Source of the DNA: Spirosoma fluviale
GTDB lineage: Bacteria > Bacteroidota > Bacteroidia > Cytophagales > Spirosomataceae
Length of the DNA stretch: 64,000 nucleotides
NCBI GenBank assembly: GCA_945901025.1
Contig: CAMDJW010000005.1
Coordinates: 62,001 to 126,000, forward strand
Direction: 5' to 3'
How positions within the stretch are numbered: position 1 is the stretch's first letter; every line of letters begins with the position of its first letter. Below are positions 1 through 8,342 of this stretch, piece after piece. The notes beneath the pieces are model-generated. The model was not told the origin of the DNA. It made no database searches and worked only from the letters and a program-made list of their open reading frames with translations. A program made the position numbers and the translations under genes.

Positions 1-948
1 AATACCCCCATCCGTCCAATTCATCGTAACGGCTGATTTATTTTTCTTGGACGCTGGAAATTTCAATTGGATTGCGGCCGATGGCGGACATCCTTCCGGA
101 AGGTATTCAGGTTGATTTCCTGCGATAAATACGGAACCTACGCTCGCTTCAACTTCCGTGGGATAACCTAATCCAAGGGCTCTAAATGGCCCATCAATTA
201 AATGGCAACCCATATCACCCAAAGCACCTGTACCGAAATTCCACCAACCTCTCCACTTAAATGGATGGTATGCTGGATTATAATCAATTAATGAAGCAGG
301 TCCTAACCAAACATCCCAATCGATGTCTGATGGTTTTTCATGTTTTCCAGTAGGCACTGGAATTCCCTGAGGCCAAATCGGGCGATTGGTCCAAATGTTG
401 ACTGTATGGACTTTACCAATCAATCCTTCTTCAAACCATTTGACAACTTGCTGGGTCCCAGGACTAGAAGCCCCTTGATTTCCCATTTGAGAAACTACTT
501 TATATTTTCTAGCCGCTTCAGTCATGGTGCGAACCTCAAAAATATTATGAGCCATCGGCTTTTGAACATACACATGTTTACCTAATTGCATGGCAGCCAT
601 GGCAATAGCCGCATGATTATGATCAGGGGTTGAAATGGTCACCGCGTCAATACCCTTTTCTTTTTCAAGCATCACGCGCCAGTCCTGATAACGACCTGCC
701 TTAGAAAACTTCTCAAATAATGGTTTTGCACGTGTCAAATCCACGTCACAAAGTGCCGTAATGTTATTAACGCCTTCATTATAAGCATTATTTACATCTG
801 ACATCCCCTTTCCATTAATCCCCACTCCAGCGATATTCAATTGATCACTGGGAGCCCGAAAGCCCTTTCCTAACACATGCCTAGGAACAATGTAAAAGCT
901 ACCGGCTAGGGCACTTTTTTCCAAAAAACTTCGTCTAGTTAAGTCCAT
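1..948 (-). CDS. Gfo/Idh/MocA family oxidoreductase, Tat-exported (C-terminus cut by window edge)
   Basis: This is a predicted NAD(P)-dependent sugar oxidoreductase acting outside the cytoplasm. It reads open from an ATG at 948 to the window edge, giving 316 codons with the C-terminus missing. The N-terminus carries a twin-arginine type signal (LTRRSFLEKSAL). A nucleotide-binding Rossmann stretch follows (NIAGVGINGKG), then CDVD and the family signature HVYVQKPMAHN, in which Gln replaces the usual Glu of EKP. The middle has TPDHNHA and WDVWLGPA, typical of the large secreted Bacteroidota subgroup. Other members of the family lie at 3528, 8343 and 16417. The substrate is unknown; a role in 3-keto glycoside chemistry is inferred only from the DUF1080 neighbour at 4534. 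Confidence 0.9.
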   Translation of the reverse strand, partial: MDLTRRSFLEKSALAGSFYIVPRHVLGKGFRAPSDQLNIAGVGINGKGMSDVNNAYNEGVNNITALCDVDLTRAKPLFEKFSKAGRYQDWRVMLEKEKGIDAVTISTPDHNHAAIAMAAMQLGKHVYVQKPMAHNIFEVRTMTEAARKYKVVSQMGNQGASSPGTQQVVKWFEEGLIGKVHTVNIWTNRPIWPQGIPVPTGKHEKPSDIDWDVWLGPASLIDYNPAYHPFKWRGWWNFGTGALGDMGCHLIDGPFRALGLGYPTEVEASVGSVFIAGNQPEYLPEGCPPSAAIQLKFPASKKNKSAVTMNWTDGGI

Positions 949-996
949 AATTGTAGGTTTATTTGTTTATCAAAATTTAGTTGTTTTGAGTCATTT

Positions 997-1989
997 TTAA
1001 TGGCCAGCTATTGATTTTTTCAATTGATTAAGTTCTTCCCAAACGGTGTTAAATGGCAAATCTTTAGTTATCCCGTTTTCGTTAAAAAGTACTTTAACTT
1101 TTTGACTATTTTTATACATCCCCGAATATGACATATAAGTTTTAAAATTCAAAAATTCACCATTTAAAATTAAGCCTGGCAACATAAAAGCATTGGCCAA
1201 ATGGGTTGGGCCTGAATCTAATCCGATAAAAAATGAAGCCCCTTTCATAATCTTCATTGTTTCCGAAAGGCTCGTTTTCCCGACCAAACTAATGAAATTT
1301 TTATGAGCGAAATTCAACGCATTTACATGGCCAATTTCAATGATGTTAACATTCCACGTATCAATTATTTTCGTTAATAAATGACACCAATTTTCATCCG
1401 TCCAGTCTCGAAATCCTGCTTTGGATTTAGCATGAATGACCCAATAAGGTTTTTCGAAGGGAACATTATAGGGTGTTTCATCTAAATAAATATGAGGTTG
1501 TGCGTCTTCTAAAGTTAAGTCACAAAGCTTTAAGGCTATTTCTAGTAAATTATGTTGATCGTAATAATTTGACAAGTCGATGCCTAATGCATCTGCCTTA
1601 GCATTCGAAATTGAAACTCCTGTCTTCTCATCTATTCTAAAACCACTTAAGTGTAAATTATAATAATGATGAAATGGATTCCATTGTTGAAGGAAATAAC
1701 TGAGTAAGGTATACTTTTGATCCACAAGCTGGTCGACGAGCGGATGATTTTCATAGATGGGGAAGTGCTTTTTACTTGTGATCCAAGTGATGTGAGTGTC
1801 CTTGAATTTTTCATTTAATCGAGGCAATATAGGCTCCGAGGCAACCATGTCACCTAAATCTCCATCCATGGCGATGCACAGAAAGACTTTTTGTGGAGAC
1901 CGAAATCTAAGTATTAAAACCTTTAAACAAAGTCCTACGTAATAGCAAAAAACTTCACTCCAATAAAACAGGACCGTCAATTTTTCCAA
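997..1989 (-). CDS. Glycosyltransferase family 9-like (heptosyltransferase-type) protein
   Basis: This 330-residue protein resembles the GT9 ADP-heptose:LPS heptosyltransferases, which add sugars to the lipopolysaccharide core on the inner face of the membrane. Two family signatures are visible: an N-terminal GDLGDMVASEPIL stretch (GD followed by P, about residues 43-56) and a C-terminal GLDSGPTHLANAF loop (about 265-277) that binds the nucleotide sugar. In between, HAKSKAGFRDWTDENW matches the acceptor/donor cleft segment. The N-terminus has a hydrophobic patch but no clear signal peptide. It lies alone between the partial oxidoreductase and the divergent sugar transporter. The true acceptor is unknown, and it could be a glycan-assembly enzyme other than a heptosyltransferase. 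Confidence 0.78.
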   Translation of the reverse strand: MEKLTVLFYWSEVFCYYVGLCLKVLILRFRSPQKVFLCIAMDGDLGDMVASEPILPRLNEKFKDTHITWITSKKHFPIYENHPLVDQLVDQKYTLLSYFLQQWNPFHHYYNLHLSGFRIDEKTGVSISNAKADALGIDLSNYYDQHNLLEIALKLCDLTLEDAQPHIYLDETPYNVPFEKPYWVIHAKSKAGFRDWTDENWCHLLTKIIDTWNVNIIEIGHVNALNFAHKNFISLVGKTSLSETMKIMKGASFFIGLDSGPTHLANAFMLPGLILNGEFLNFKTYMSYSGMYKNSQKVKVLFNENGITKDLPFNTVWEELNQLKKSIAGH

Positions 1990-2041
1990 TGAGTTAACAG
2001 GTTTTAATTCTAAATTTTTAAAAAATAATATTTCTTTTCTA

Positions 2042-2074
2042 AGCTTTACTAACTTTTGAAAAGTTAGTAAAGCT
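2042..2074. promoter_or_regulatory. Perfect 16-bp palindrome between divergent genes
   Basis: The arms AGCTTTACTAACTTTT (2042-2057) and AAAAGTTAGTAAAGCT (2059-2074) are exact reverse complements around one central base. The palindrome lies in the 218-bp gap between the minus-strand GT9 gene and the plus-strand transporter. No gene ends there, so an operator for a dimeric regulator is more likely than a terminator. The absence of a run of T directly after either arm agrees with this. The regulator is not identified. Confidence 0.55.
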
Positions 2075-2207
2075 ATAAGAAAAGAGATTAAAAAACTACA
2101 TTTTGGAGTCCATAAAACTGATCATTTTAAACGACTTGGCTAAAAATAATTGCTTCTTTAAGAAAATCAATATAAATTAATGTGCTTTAAAAAACCTATT
2201 TAAAATA

Positions 2208-3524
2208 ATGAAAAAACCAGTACCAGTAAACTCTTTAACCCAAAGAGATACTCAAATTTCCATCATGTTGATTGGGATGATGTTTTTCATTTTTGGTTTT
2301 GTTTCTTGGGCCAATTCCATTTTAATCCCATACTTTAAAATCGCCTGTGAACTTACCAACTTCAAAGCCTATTTAGTCACGTTTGCGTTTTATATTTCCT
2401 ATTTCATTATGTCGGTTCCCGCATCATATGTACTTAAATCGATTGGTTTTAAGAAAGGAATGATGTTAGGTTTTTGGATTATGTCGATCGGGGCATTCAT
2501 CTTTATTCCTGCGGCAATGAACCGAGCATATCCTATTTTCTTATTAGGATTGTTTACGTTAGGAACCGGATTAGCCATTTTACAAACAGCCGCCAATCCA
2601 TACATAACACTTTTAGGTCCCAAAGAAAGTGCAGCACAAAGAATTAGCATCATGGGGATCTGTAATAAAGGCGCGGGGATTTTAGCCCCATTGGCATTTG
2701 CCGCCGTGATACTTAAGGCCACTGATAGTGACCTATTTAAAAATTTGGAACACATGACGGGGGCTGACAGGAACTTAGCACTTAATGAATTAATCCAACG
2801 GGTGATCGTCCCTTATTTGTGCGTCGGTATTTTATTGTTTTTATTGGGCTTGGCCGTTCGGTTTTCTCCATTACCTGAGATAGATACAGATCAAGAAAAT
2901 GATGAAGTGACACAGGTCAATTCGCCGAAAACGAGCATATTACAATTTCCACATTTGATTTTAGGGGCTATAGCTATTTTTCTACACGTAGGTACCCAGG
3001 TGATTGCTATCGACACGGTTATTGGCTATGCGGGGTCGATGAATATCCAACTCTTGGAAGCTAAAATTTTCCCTTCATTTACGCTGGCTGCTACCATTTG
3101 TGGATACATCATCGGGATTATATGCATCCCAAAATACATCAGCCAAGTAAATGCTCTGAGAACATGTACTATTCTTGGCTTGCTATTCGCTATTGGAATA
3201 TTAATGACCTCGGGCAACGTTGAATTGGCAGGATTAAAGGTTGACATCAGTATTTGTTTTGTTGTGTTATTGGGTTTGGCCAACTCGCTAATTTGGGCAG
3301 GTATTTGGCCCTTAGCACTGGACGGTTTAGGGAAATTCACTAAAATAGGTGCATCCATTTTAATCATGGGCCTTTGTGGAAATGCAATCCTTCCCCTTTT
3401 TTACGGCTATTTTGCGGATCTGTATAACTTAAAGTTGGCTTATGCCGTATTAATACCCTGCTATTTATATTTAATTTTTTATGCCATCAAAGGACATAAA
3501 ATCAGACAATGGAAGCTTAATTAA
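2208..3524 (+). CDS. FucP/GluP-type sugar MFS transporter
   Basis: This is a 438-residue inner-membrane proton-coupled sugar importer of the major facilitator superfamily, FucP/GluP branch. About twelve hydrophobic segments are visible. The family hallmarks are the N-terminal FFIFGFVSWANSILIPYFK and the TGLAILQTAANPYITLLGP motif around residues 120-140, with ANPY characteristic of glucose/galactose and N-acetylglucosamine permeases. The start ATG at 2208 follows an AT-rich leader without a Shine-Dalgarno sequence, as is usual in this phylum. It is followed after 3 bp by the oxidoreductase at 3528 and then a DUF1080 gene, so the three probably form one operon. Proximity to nagA and nagB suggests N-acetylglucosamine as substrate, which is inference. 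Confidence 0.88.
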   Translation: MKKPVPVNSLTQRDTQISIMLIGMMFFIFGFVSWANSILIPYFKIACELTNFKAYLVTFAFYISYFIMSVPASYVLKSIGFKKGMMLGFWIMSIGAFIFIPAAMNRAYPIFLLGLFTLGTGLAILQTAANPYITLLGPKESAAQRISIMGICNKGAGILAPLAFAAVILKATDSDLFKNLEHMTGADRNLALNELIQRVIVPYLCVGILLFLLGLAVRFSPLPEIDTDQENDEVTQVNSPKTSILQFPHLILGAIAIFLHVGTQVIAIDTVIGYAGSMNIQLLEAKIFPSFTLAATICGYIIGIICIPKYISQVNALRTCTILGLLFAIGILMTSGNVELAGLKVDISICFVVLLGLANSLIWAGIWPLALDGLGKFTKIGASILIMGLCGNAILPLFYGYFADLYNLKLAYAVLIPCYLYLIFYAIKGHKIRQWKLN

Positions 3525-3527
3525 AAA

Positions 3528-4529
3528 ATGAAGATGAAAGGAAAACTGACAAGAAGGAATTTTATGGGACCCATGGCTTTGGCGGGATTAAGTCTGCCAT
3601 TTTCAAAGCTTAAATTCATGCCAGGAAAGGCCGAGGGCAAAAGAATTGGGATCATTGGACTCGACACTTCCCATAGTGTTGCCTTCACAAAATCCTTAAA
3701 TGCGAGCATTCAAAATCCAATTTATGATGGATTTAGAATTGTGGCAGCTTATCCACAAGGAAGTAAAGACATCGTGTCTAGTACCGAACGAATTCCTGGA
3801 TATACGGAAGATGTCAAAAAACTGGGCGTTGAAATTGTCGGATCAATCCAAGAATTATTACATAAAGTAGATTTTGTTTTGCTTGAAACAAATGATGGGA
3901 GATTGCATTTAGAGCAAGCTATTGAAGTATTTAAAGCAGGTAAAACGACATTTATTGACAAGCCGATTGCCGCATCTTTAGCCGATGCCAAAGCAATTTT
4001 CAATGAAGCTGAAAAATATAAAGTACCCATATTCTCTGCTTCATCCTTACGTTTTTCCACGGGGATGCAGGAAATAAGGCAGGGGAAAATTGGCCCAGTG
4101 GTGGGTGCCGACACCTATAGCCCAATGAAATTCGAAAAAACTCATCCTGATCTTTTTTGGTACGGAATTCATGGCGTTGAAATGCTATTTACCGTCATGG
4201 GAACTGGTTGTGTTTCGGTCCAAAGAACTATATCAGAAGAACAAGAAGTTTGTACGGGCGTTTGGGCGGATGGAAGAATCGGTACATTTAGAGGGATAAA
4301 ATCAGGTAAACAAGATTATGGTGGAACCGCCTATGGAAAAACAGGAATCATGCATTTAGGGCCTTACAATGGATATGATCCTCTTTTAGTTAAAATTATT
4401 GAATTCTTTAAAACGGGTATTCCTCCTGTAGATAAAGCAGAGACGTTAGAAATATTTGCTTTTATGGAAGCGGCAGATAAAAGCAAAAATAAAAAAGGGG
4501 GCCGAGTAAAAATTGCCAACATCATTTAA
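3528..4529 (+). CDS. Gfo/Idh/MocA family oxidoreductase, Tat-exported
   Basis: This 333-residue protein is shorter than the other family members in the window. It starts with LTRRNFMGPMALAGLSL, a twin-arginine signal, so it probably works in the periplasm. IGIIGLDTSHS is the dinucleotide-binding turn, with LDTSH as a recognisable subgroup variant. TFIDKPIAASLADAKA near residue 145 replaces the usual EKP with DKP. The C-terminal part (PDLFWYGIHGVEMLFTVMGTG) carries the WYGIHG motif of this subgroup. An in-frame ATG two codons downstream (3534) is an alternative start. The gene lies 3 bp after the transporter and 4 bp before the DUF1080 gene, which points to a shared transcript. Substrate unknown. 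Confidence 0.88.
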   Translation: MKMKGKLTRRNFMGPMALAGLSLPFSKLKFMPGKAEGKRIGIIGLDTSHSVAFTKSLNASIQNPIYDGFRIVAAYPQGSKDIVSSTERIPGYTEDVKKLGVEIVGSIQELLHKVDFVLLETNDGRLHLEQAIEVFKAGKTTFIDKPIAASLADAKAIFNEAEKYKVPIFSASSLRFSTGMQEIRQGKIGPVVGADTYSPMKFEKTHPDLFWYGIHGVEMLFTVMGTGCVSVQRTISEEQEVCTGVWADGRIGTFRGIKSGKQDYGGTAYGKTGIMHLGPYNGYDPLLVKIIEFFKTGIPPVDKAETLEIFAFMEAADKSKNKKGGRVKIANII

Positions 4530-4533
4530 CATC

Positions 4534-5256
4534 ATGAAAAAAATAGTCAGCATTCTATTAATAGGCTTGGTTTTGGGCTCATGCCAAAACAATAAATTAA
4601 GTCGCATCGAAAAAGCCAATGGTTACACTTTATTGTTTGATGGAAAATCAAATGCAGGTTGGCGCGGTGCTTACCAAAATCAATTCCCTTCCCATGGATG
4701 GGTGATTAAAAACCAGCAGCTTTTAGGCCAACTATCTTCTGGAAAAGAATCAGGTGATGGAGGCGATATTATTACGTTTAAAAAGTACAAAAATTTTGAT
4801 TTAAGTTTTGATTGGAAACTTGGTAAATTAGGTAATTCTGGGGTTAAGTATTTTGTGGAAGAACTTCCTCAAAAACCAGCTAATTCAAGCTCATTGATAG
4901 GTTATGAATATCAATTAATAGACGATCCCGATTTTATCTATAACGACAAGCACTTACCAGAGGATCATAAAACGGGGGCCCTTTATAACATGGTTACTCC
5001 CAATAAACCTGATGTGAAAATTGGTCAATGGCATACCTCACGCATCGTGGTCAAAGATGAACAAATTGAACATTGGTTGGACAACAAAATGATCATATCG
5101 GTCAATCGGGATTCGAATGAATTCAAAAATGGATTCTTACAAAGTAAATTCAAATCGATAACGGGATACGATAAACGTAAAGAAGGCTATATTTTATTGC
5201 AAGATCATGGCCACAATGTAGCATTCAAAAACATCAAAATAAAGGAATTGGATTAG
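4534..5256 (+). CDS. DUF1080 (3-keto-disaccharide hydrolase type) lipoprotein
   Basis: This 240-residue protein belongs to the DUF1080 concanavalin-like family, some members of which hydrolyse or eliminate 3-keto glycosides produced by Gfo/Idh/MocA enzymes. I chose the ATG at 4534 because it begins a clean lipoprotein signal (ISILLIGLVLGSC with Cys at about residue 18); an in-frame TTG at 4513 would bury that signal inside the upstream gene. Family features are YTLLFDGKSNAGWRG, FDWKLGKLGNSGVKYFV, YEYQLIDD and GALYNM. It follows the oxidoreductase by 4 bp. Its stop overlaps the stop of nagA on the other strand by four bases (5253-5256). Activity on a particular glycoside is inferred. Confidence 0.88.
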   Translation: MKKIVSILLIGLVLGSCQNNKLSRIEKANGYTLLFDGKSNAGWRGAYQNQFPSHGWVIKNQQLLGQLSSGKESGDGGDIITFKKYKNFDLSFDWKLGKLGNSGVKYFVEELPQKPANSSSLIGYEYQLIDDPDFIYNDKHLPEDHKTGALYNMVTPNKPDVKIGQWHTSRIVVKDEQIEHWLDNKMIISVNRDSNEFKNGFLQSKFKSITGYDKRKEGYILLQDHGHNVAFKNIKIKELD

Positions 5257-6443
5257 TTTTTCTGGTAGACTAAACGGCCTTTAACGAAGGTTTTTTGGAT
5301 TTCGATCTGATCATTAAATATAACGACATCCGCATCTTTGCCTTTAGCCAAAGATCCTTTTCGATCTGAAACTTTCATGATTCGAGCAGGGGTTTCCGTG
5401 ATCATTTGGATCGTTTCCACTAAAGGGACGTCAGCCAAATTCAACATAGTTCGAACCAATCGGTCTGCTGTGGCCACACTTCCTGCAAAGGAAGTGCGAT
5501 CGGGTAATTTTGCAACACCATCTTCGACGATAACCTTTAAGCCATTTTTGAAAGAACCTAAAACTGACTCACCCTCTGGCATATCCGCAGCACGCATCGC
5601 ATCGGTAATTAAGGCAATTCGATCCGGACCTTTTATTTTATAAATTAATTTCAACAATGGAGCAGGTAAATGAACCCCATCCGCTATAATTTCCACATCC
5701 ATATCATCCAACAAATAGGCTGATTCAATCACACCGGCAAATCGAAAAGCATTGCGACGAGTCACCCCCGACATAGCTGAATAAAAATGGGTTGCTAAGG
5801 TAAACCCTCCATGATGATAGGCCTCTAAAACTTCCTCGTAAATAGCATCTGTATGCGCAATAGCGGCTAAAACACCTTTTGAAGTGACATAACTCCCAAA
5901 TTCCACAGCACCTTTTAGCTCGGGAGCTGCAGACCAACGTTTAATAAAATCAAAGGAAGAAAGAATCTCTTTGTATTCGGCTGGATCGGGATCACGAATA
6001 AATTTAGGGTCCTGTGCACCTCGTTGGCTTACCGCAAAATAAGGTCCTTCTAAATGCATTCCAATAAAATCAGCTCCTAATTTATTGGATAGACATGCGG
6101 ATTGATAAGCCTCTAGCGTTTGAATCAAGTCTTCCTTTTCACAGGTTAACGTAGTGGGAAGCATGGAGGTGGTACCATGTTTGGCATGTGTTTGGGCAAT
6201 TTGTAAAAAATCATTCAAAGTCCCATCCATAAAATCAGAACCTCCTCCCCCATGAATATGAATATCAATAAATCCAGGTGAAATAAAATTTCCTTTAGCG
6301 TCAATTAATTCAGCATCAGGAAAATCGACATCATTGACAGCAGCATCAACAATCTTTCCGTTTTCAATCAAAAGACAGCCGCCTGATTGAATGCGATTCT
6401 GATGAATTATTTGGCCATTAAAGATTTTAATTCTTTCCGACAT
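5253..6443 (-). CDS. nagA: N-acetylglucosamine-6-phosphate deacetylase
   Basis: NagA removes the acetyl group from N-acetylglucosamine 6-phosphate to give glucosamine 6-phosphate in the cytoplasm. The 396 residues match the usual family length. Visible motifs are the metal-binding HxH in GFIDIHIHGGGGSDFMDG, the HLEGPYF loop around residue 130, a conserved AHTDA segment, the GVHLPAPLLKL region and the catalytic aspartate in ALITDAMRAADMPEG. The C-terminal GSLAKGKDADVVIF closes the amidohydrolase fold. It lies 3 bp downstream of nagB on the same strand, at the end of a minus-strand run starting with a SusC gene, so it is probably the last gene of that operon. Confidence 0.96.
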   Translation of the reverse strand: MSERIKIFNGQIIHQNRIQSGGCLLIENGKIVDAAVNDVDFPDAELIDAKGNFISPGFIDIHIHGGGGSDFMDGTLNDFLQIAQTHAKHGTTSMLPTTLTCEKEDLIQTLEAYQSACLSNKLGADFIGMHLEGPYFAVSQRGAQDPKFIRDPDPAEYKEILSSFDFIKRWSAAPELKGAVEFGSYVTSKGVLAAIAHTDAIYEEVLEAYHHGGFTLATHFYSAMSGVTRRNAFRFAGVIESAYLLDDMDVEIIADGVHLPAPLLKLIYKIKGPDRIALITDAMRAADMPEGESVLGSFKNGLKVIVEDGVAKLPDRTSFAGSVATADRLVRTMLNLADVPLVETIQMITETPARIMKVSDRKGSLAKGKDADVVIFNDQIEIQKTFVKGRLVYQKN

Positions 6444-6446
6444 TAG

Positions 6447-7190
6447 TTACAGATTCTTATGTAAAAGTGAGGCCGAACTTGTATCTAAATATAAATCACA
6501 ATGGGGATGATTCTGTAAAATACTAGCTGGATGGATATTTGAGACTGGTTTTGTTAAGCAATCAGCCACAGCTTGAGCCTTTCGCTGATCAGGAACGGAA
6601 CAAACGATATGATCTGATTTCATGATTTGTTTAATCGACATACTAATTGCCTGCTTAGGTACATCATTCATGGTTTCAAACCAACCCTCTCCCATTTGTT
6701 GGGCTCTACAAGCCTCATCTAAATCCACTACGATATAAGGTTTTTCCGTATCAAAATCAGCCGGAGGATCATTAAAAGCTAGATGGCCATTTTCACCGAT
6801 GCCAACCAATGCTACATCGATGGGATTTTGTTGAATTAAATCGGCTAGTCGGGCACACTCTTGAACAGGATCAAGCTCACCATTGATCAAATGACCCATT
6901 TTTAACGTTGGCACCAAATAGATAAAACGCTCATTTAAATAATGGCGAAAACTAGCTTTATGCGTAATGGATAAGCCAATATATTCATCTAAATGAAACA
7001 TTTGAACTCGGTCCCATTGAATTTCCGGGTCGCTAATCAATTGCTGAATGGTTTCAAACTGGCTCGTCCCCGTCGCTAAAATGATATTAGCAAAACCCTT
7101 TTTGCTAATCGTTTCTTTAATTAATTCAGCGGCTCTTAAGCCTGCCGAAATGCCTAATTCTTTTGCATTATTACTTATGTGTACCTTCAA
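6447..7190 (-). CDS. nagB: Glucosamine-6-phosphate deaminase
   Basis: NagB converts glucosamine 6-phosphate to fructose 6-phosphate and ammonia, feeding the amino sugar into glycolysis. The 247-residue length is typical. Signatures are ILATGTSQFETIQQL (phosphate binding), the active-site loop HLDEYIGL with its catalytic Asp near residue 69, and GIGENGHLAFNDPP around residues 130-143. The gene sits between the NagX-like gene (12 bp upstream in transcription) and nagA (3 bp downstream). Together with nagA it gives the full route from N-acetylglucosamine 6-phosphate. No kinase for N-acetylglucosamine is visible in the window. Confidence 0.96.
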   Translation of the reverse strand: MKVHISNNAKELGISAGLRAAELIKETISKKGFANIILATGTSQFETIQQLISDPEIQWDRVQMFHLDEYIGLSITHKASFRHYLNERFIYLVPTLKMGHLINGELDPVQECARLADLIQQNPIDVALVGIGENGHLAFNDPPADFDTEKPYIVVDLDEACRAQQMGEGWFETMNDVPKQAISMSIKQIMKSDHIVCSVPDQRKAQAVADCLTKPVSNIHPASILQNHPHCDLYLDTSSASLLHKNL

Positions 7191-7202
7191 AATAATTAAA
7201 AT

Positions 7203-8339
7203 TTAAACGCGTAAAAATACTTTTTTATCAAACAAAAATTTCAGGGAAAGCCATTTGATGAATAAAATTGCAATGGCTACAAAAATAATAGATATAGGAT
7301 CCCCAGCCCATTGGTATACCCAATCAAAGAATTTTTTTGCGGTATATTCCCACTCAATAAATTTCTCAGAAAGGTAAATTAATATCGAATTAACACCGAT
7401 TACTTGAAAAGCAAATGCCCATTTCTTATACCCTAAAACATCAATCACATAATAGAATAGCGCAAAAAACAACAAGCTACATCCAACGGTTTGCATCACA
7501 AATGAACTAGACCATAAATTCTTATTGATCGGGAAATCCAAATTCCATAGTTGGGCTATCACTAAAGAAATAATCCCCGTGGCAAATAAATACAGGGCCT
7601 TTTCTTTTCCGCTGATATTTGTTCGTTTTAAAAATACGCCAACCATAATCCCTGCAAGGGCATTTCCAATCGCAGGTATATTATTGAAAAAACCGACTGT
7701 ATCGTGTATGCCCATACTTAATTTGCCTGGTAAAACCATTCGGTCTACATAAGAAGCAAAGTTGCCCTCAATCGTCAAGTCACCAGGAGCAAAGCCTGGG
7801 GCCGACATGAATTTCAAAATCAAATAATACCCAATTAATAGTGCGGAAAACCAAATGATGATACAGCGTTGTTTGGCGTAGAGGTAAATGATATTGGCCA
7901 ACATATATGCAATTCCAATTCGGCCTAAAACGGATGAAAAACGGATCTCAGCTAAAGGCCTGAGCGTAAGACCATTGTTGTAAATAACTCCTAAAATAAA
8001 CAAGATGATTCCTCGTTTGACCACTCGTTTCAGTAAGACATTTTTAGAAACACCTTCGTCCAAGGCCTTCCCGACTGAAAATGGAGTAGAAACTCCTGCT
8101 AAAAATATAAATAATGGAAAAATAAGGTCATACATCGTGAACCCATTCCATTCGGGATGACGAAGCTGAGCAGAAAAACTTTCCCAAAAGGGCGAATGCG
8201 TAACTTTGGCTAGGCCATGAACAATATCCTCGGCACCAATGATCCAAAACATGTCAAATCCACGTAAGGCATCTAATGAATACAATCGATTGTTCAAAAA
8301 CTTCTCTTGCTGTTCCAGTAAATCTGCTGATTGCGCCAT
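7203..8339 (-). CDS. NagX-like / DUF5009 multi-pass membrane protein (HGSNAT-type)
   Basis: This 378-residue integral membrane protein has about ten hydrophobic segments. Its N-terminal RLYSLDALRGFDMFWIIGAEDI is the hallmark of the DUF5009/heparan-alpha-glucosaminide N-acetyltransferase family, and MYDLIFPLFIFLAGVSTPF is equally typical. Bacterial relatives called NagX are found in N-acetylglucosamine clusters, where they are proposed to help uptake or acetyl transfer across the membrane. Here it lies 12 bp before nagB and 3 bp after an exported oxidoreductase, which fits that link. The exact reaction is not established, and the family name is more secure than the function. Confidence 0.85.
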   Translation of the reverse strand: MAQSADLLEQQEKFLNNRLYSLDALRGFDMFWIIGAEDIVHGLAKVTHSPFWESFSAQLRHPEWNGFTMYDLIFPLFIFLAGVSTPFSVGKALDEGVSKNVLLKRVVKRGIILFILGVIYNNGLTLRPLAEIRFSSVLGRIGIAYMLANIIYLYAKQRCIIIWFSALLIGYYLILKFMSAPGFAPGDLTIEGNFASYVDRMVLPGKLSMGIHDTVGFFNNIPAIGNALAGIMVGVFLKRTNISGKEKALYLFATGIISLVIAQLWNLDFPINKNLWSSSFVMQTVGCSLLFFALFYYVIDVLGYKKWAFAFQVIGVNSILIYLSEKFIEWEYTAKKFFDWVYQWAGDPISIIFVAIAILFIKWLSLKFLFDKKVFLRV

Positions 8340-8342
8340 GAG

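Noticed and set aside
340-585. An 81-codon plus-strand frame opposite the partial oxidoreductase
   Set aside because: It is antisense to a clear Gfo/Idh/MocA gene and has no family features.
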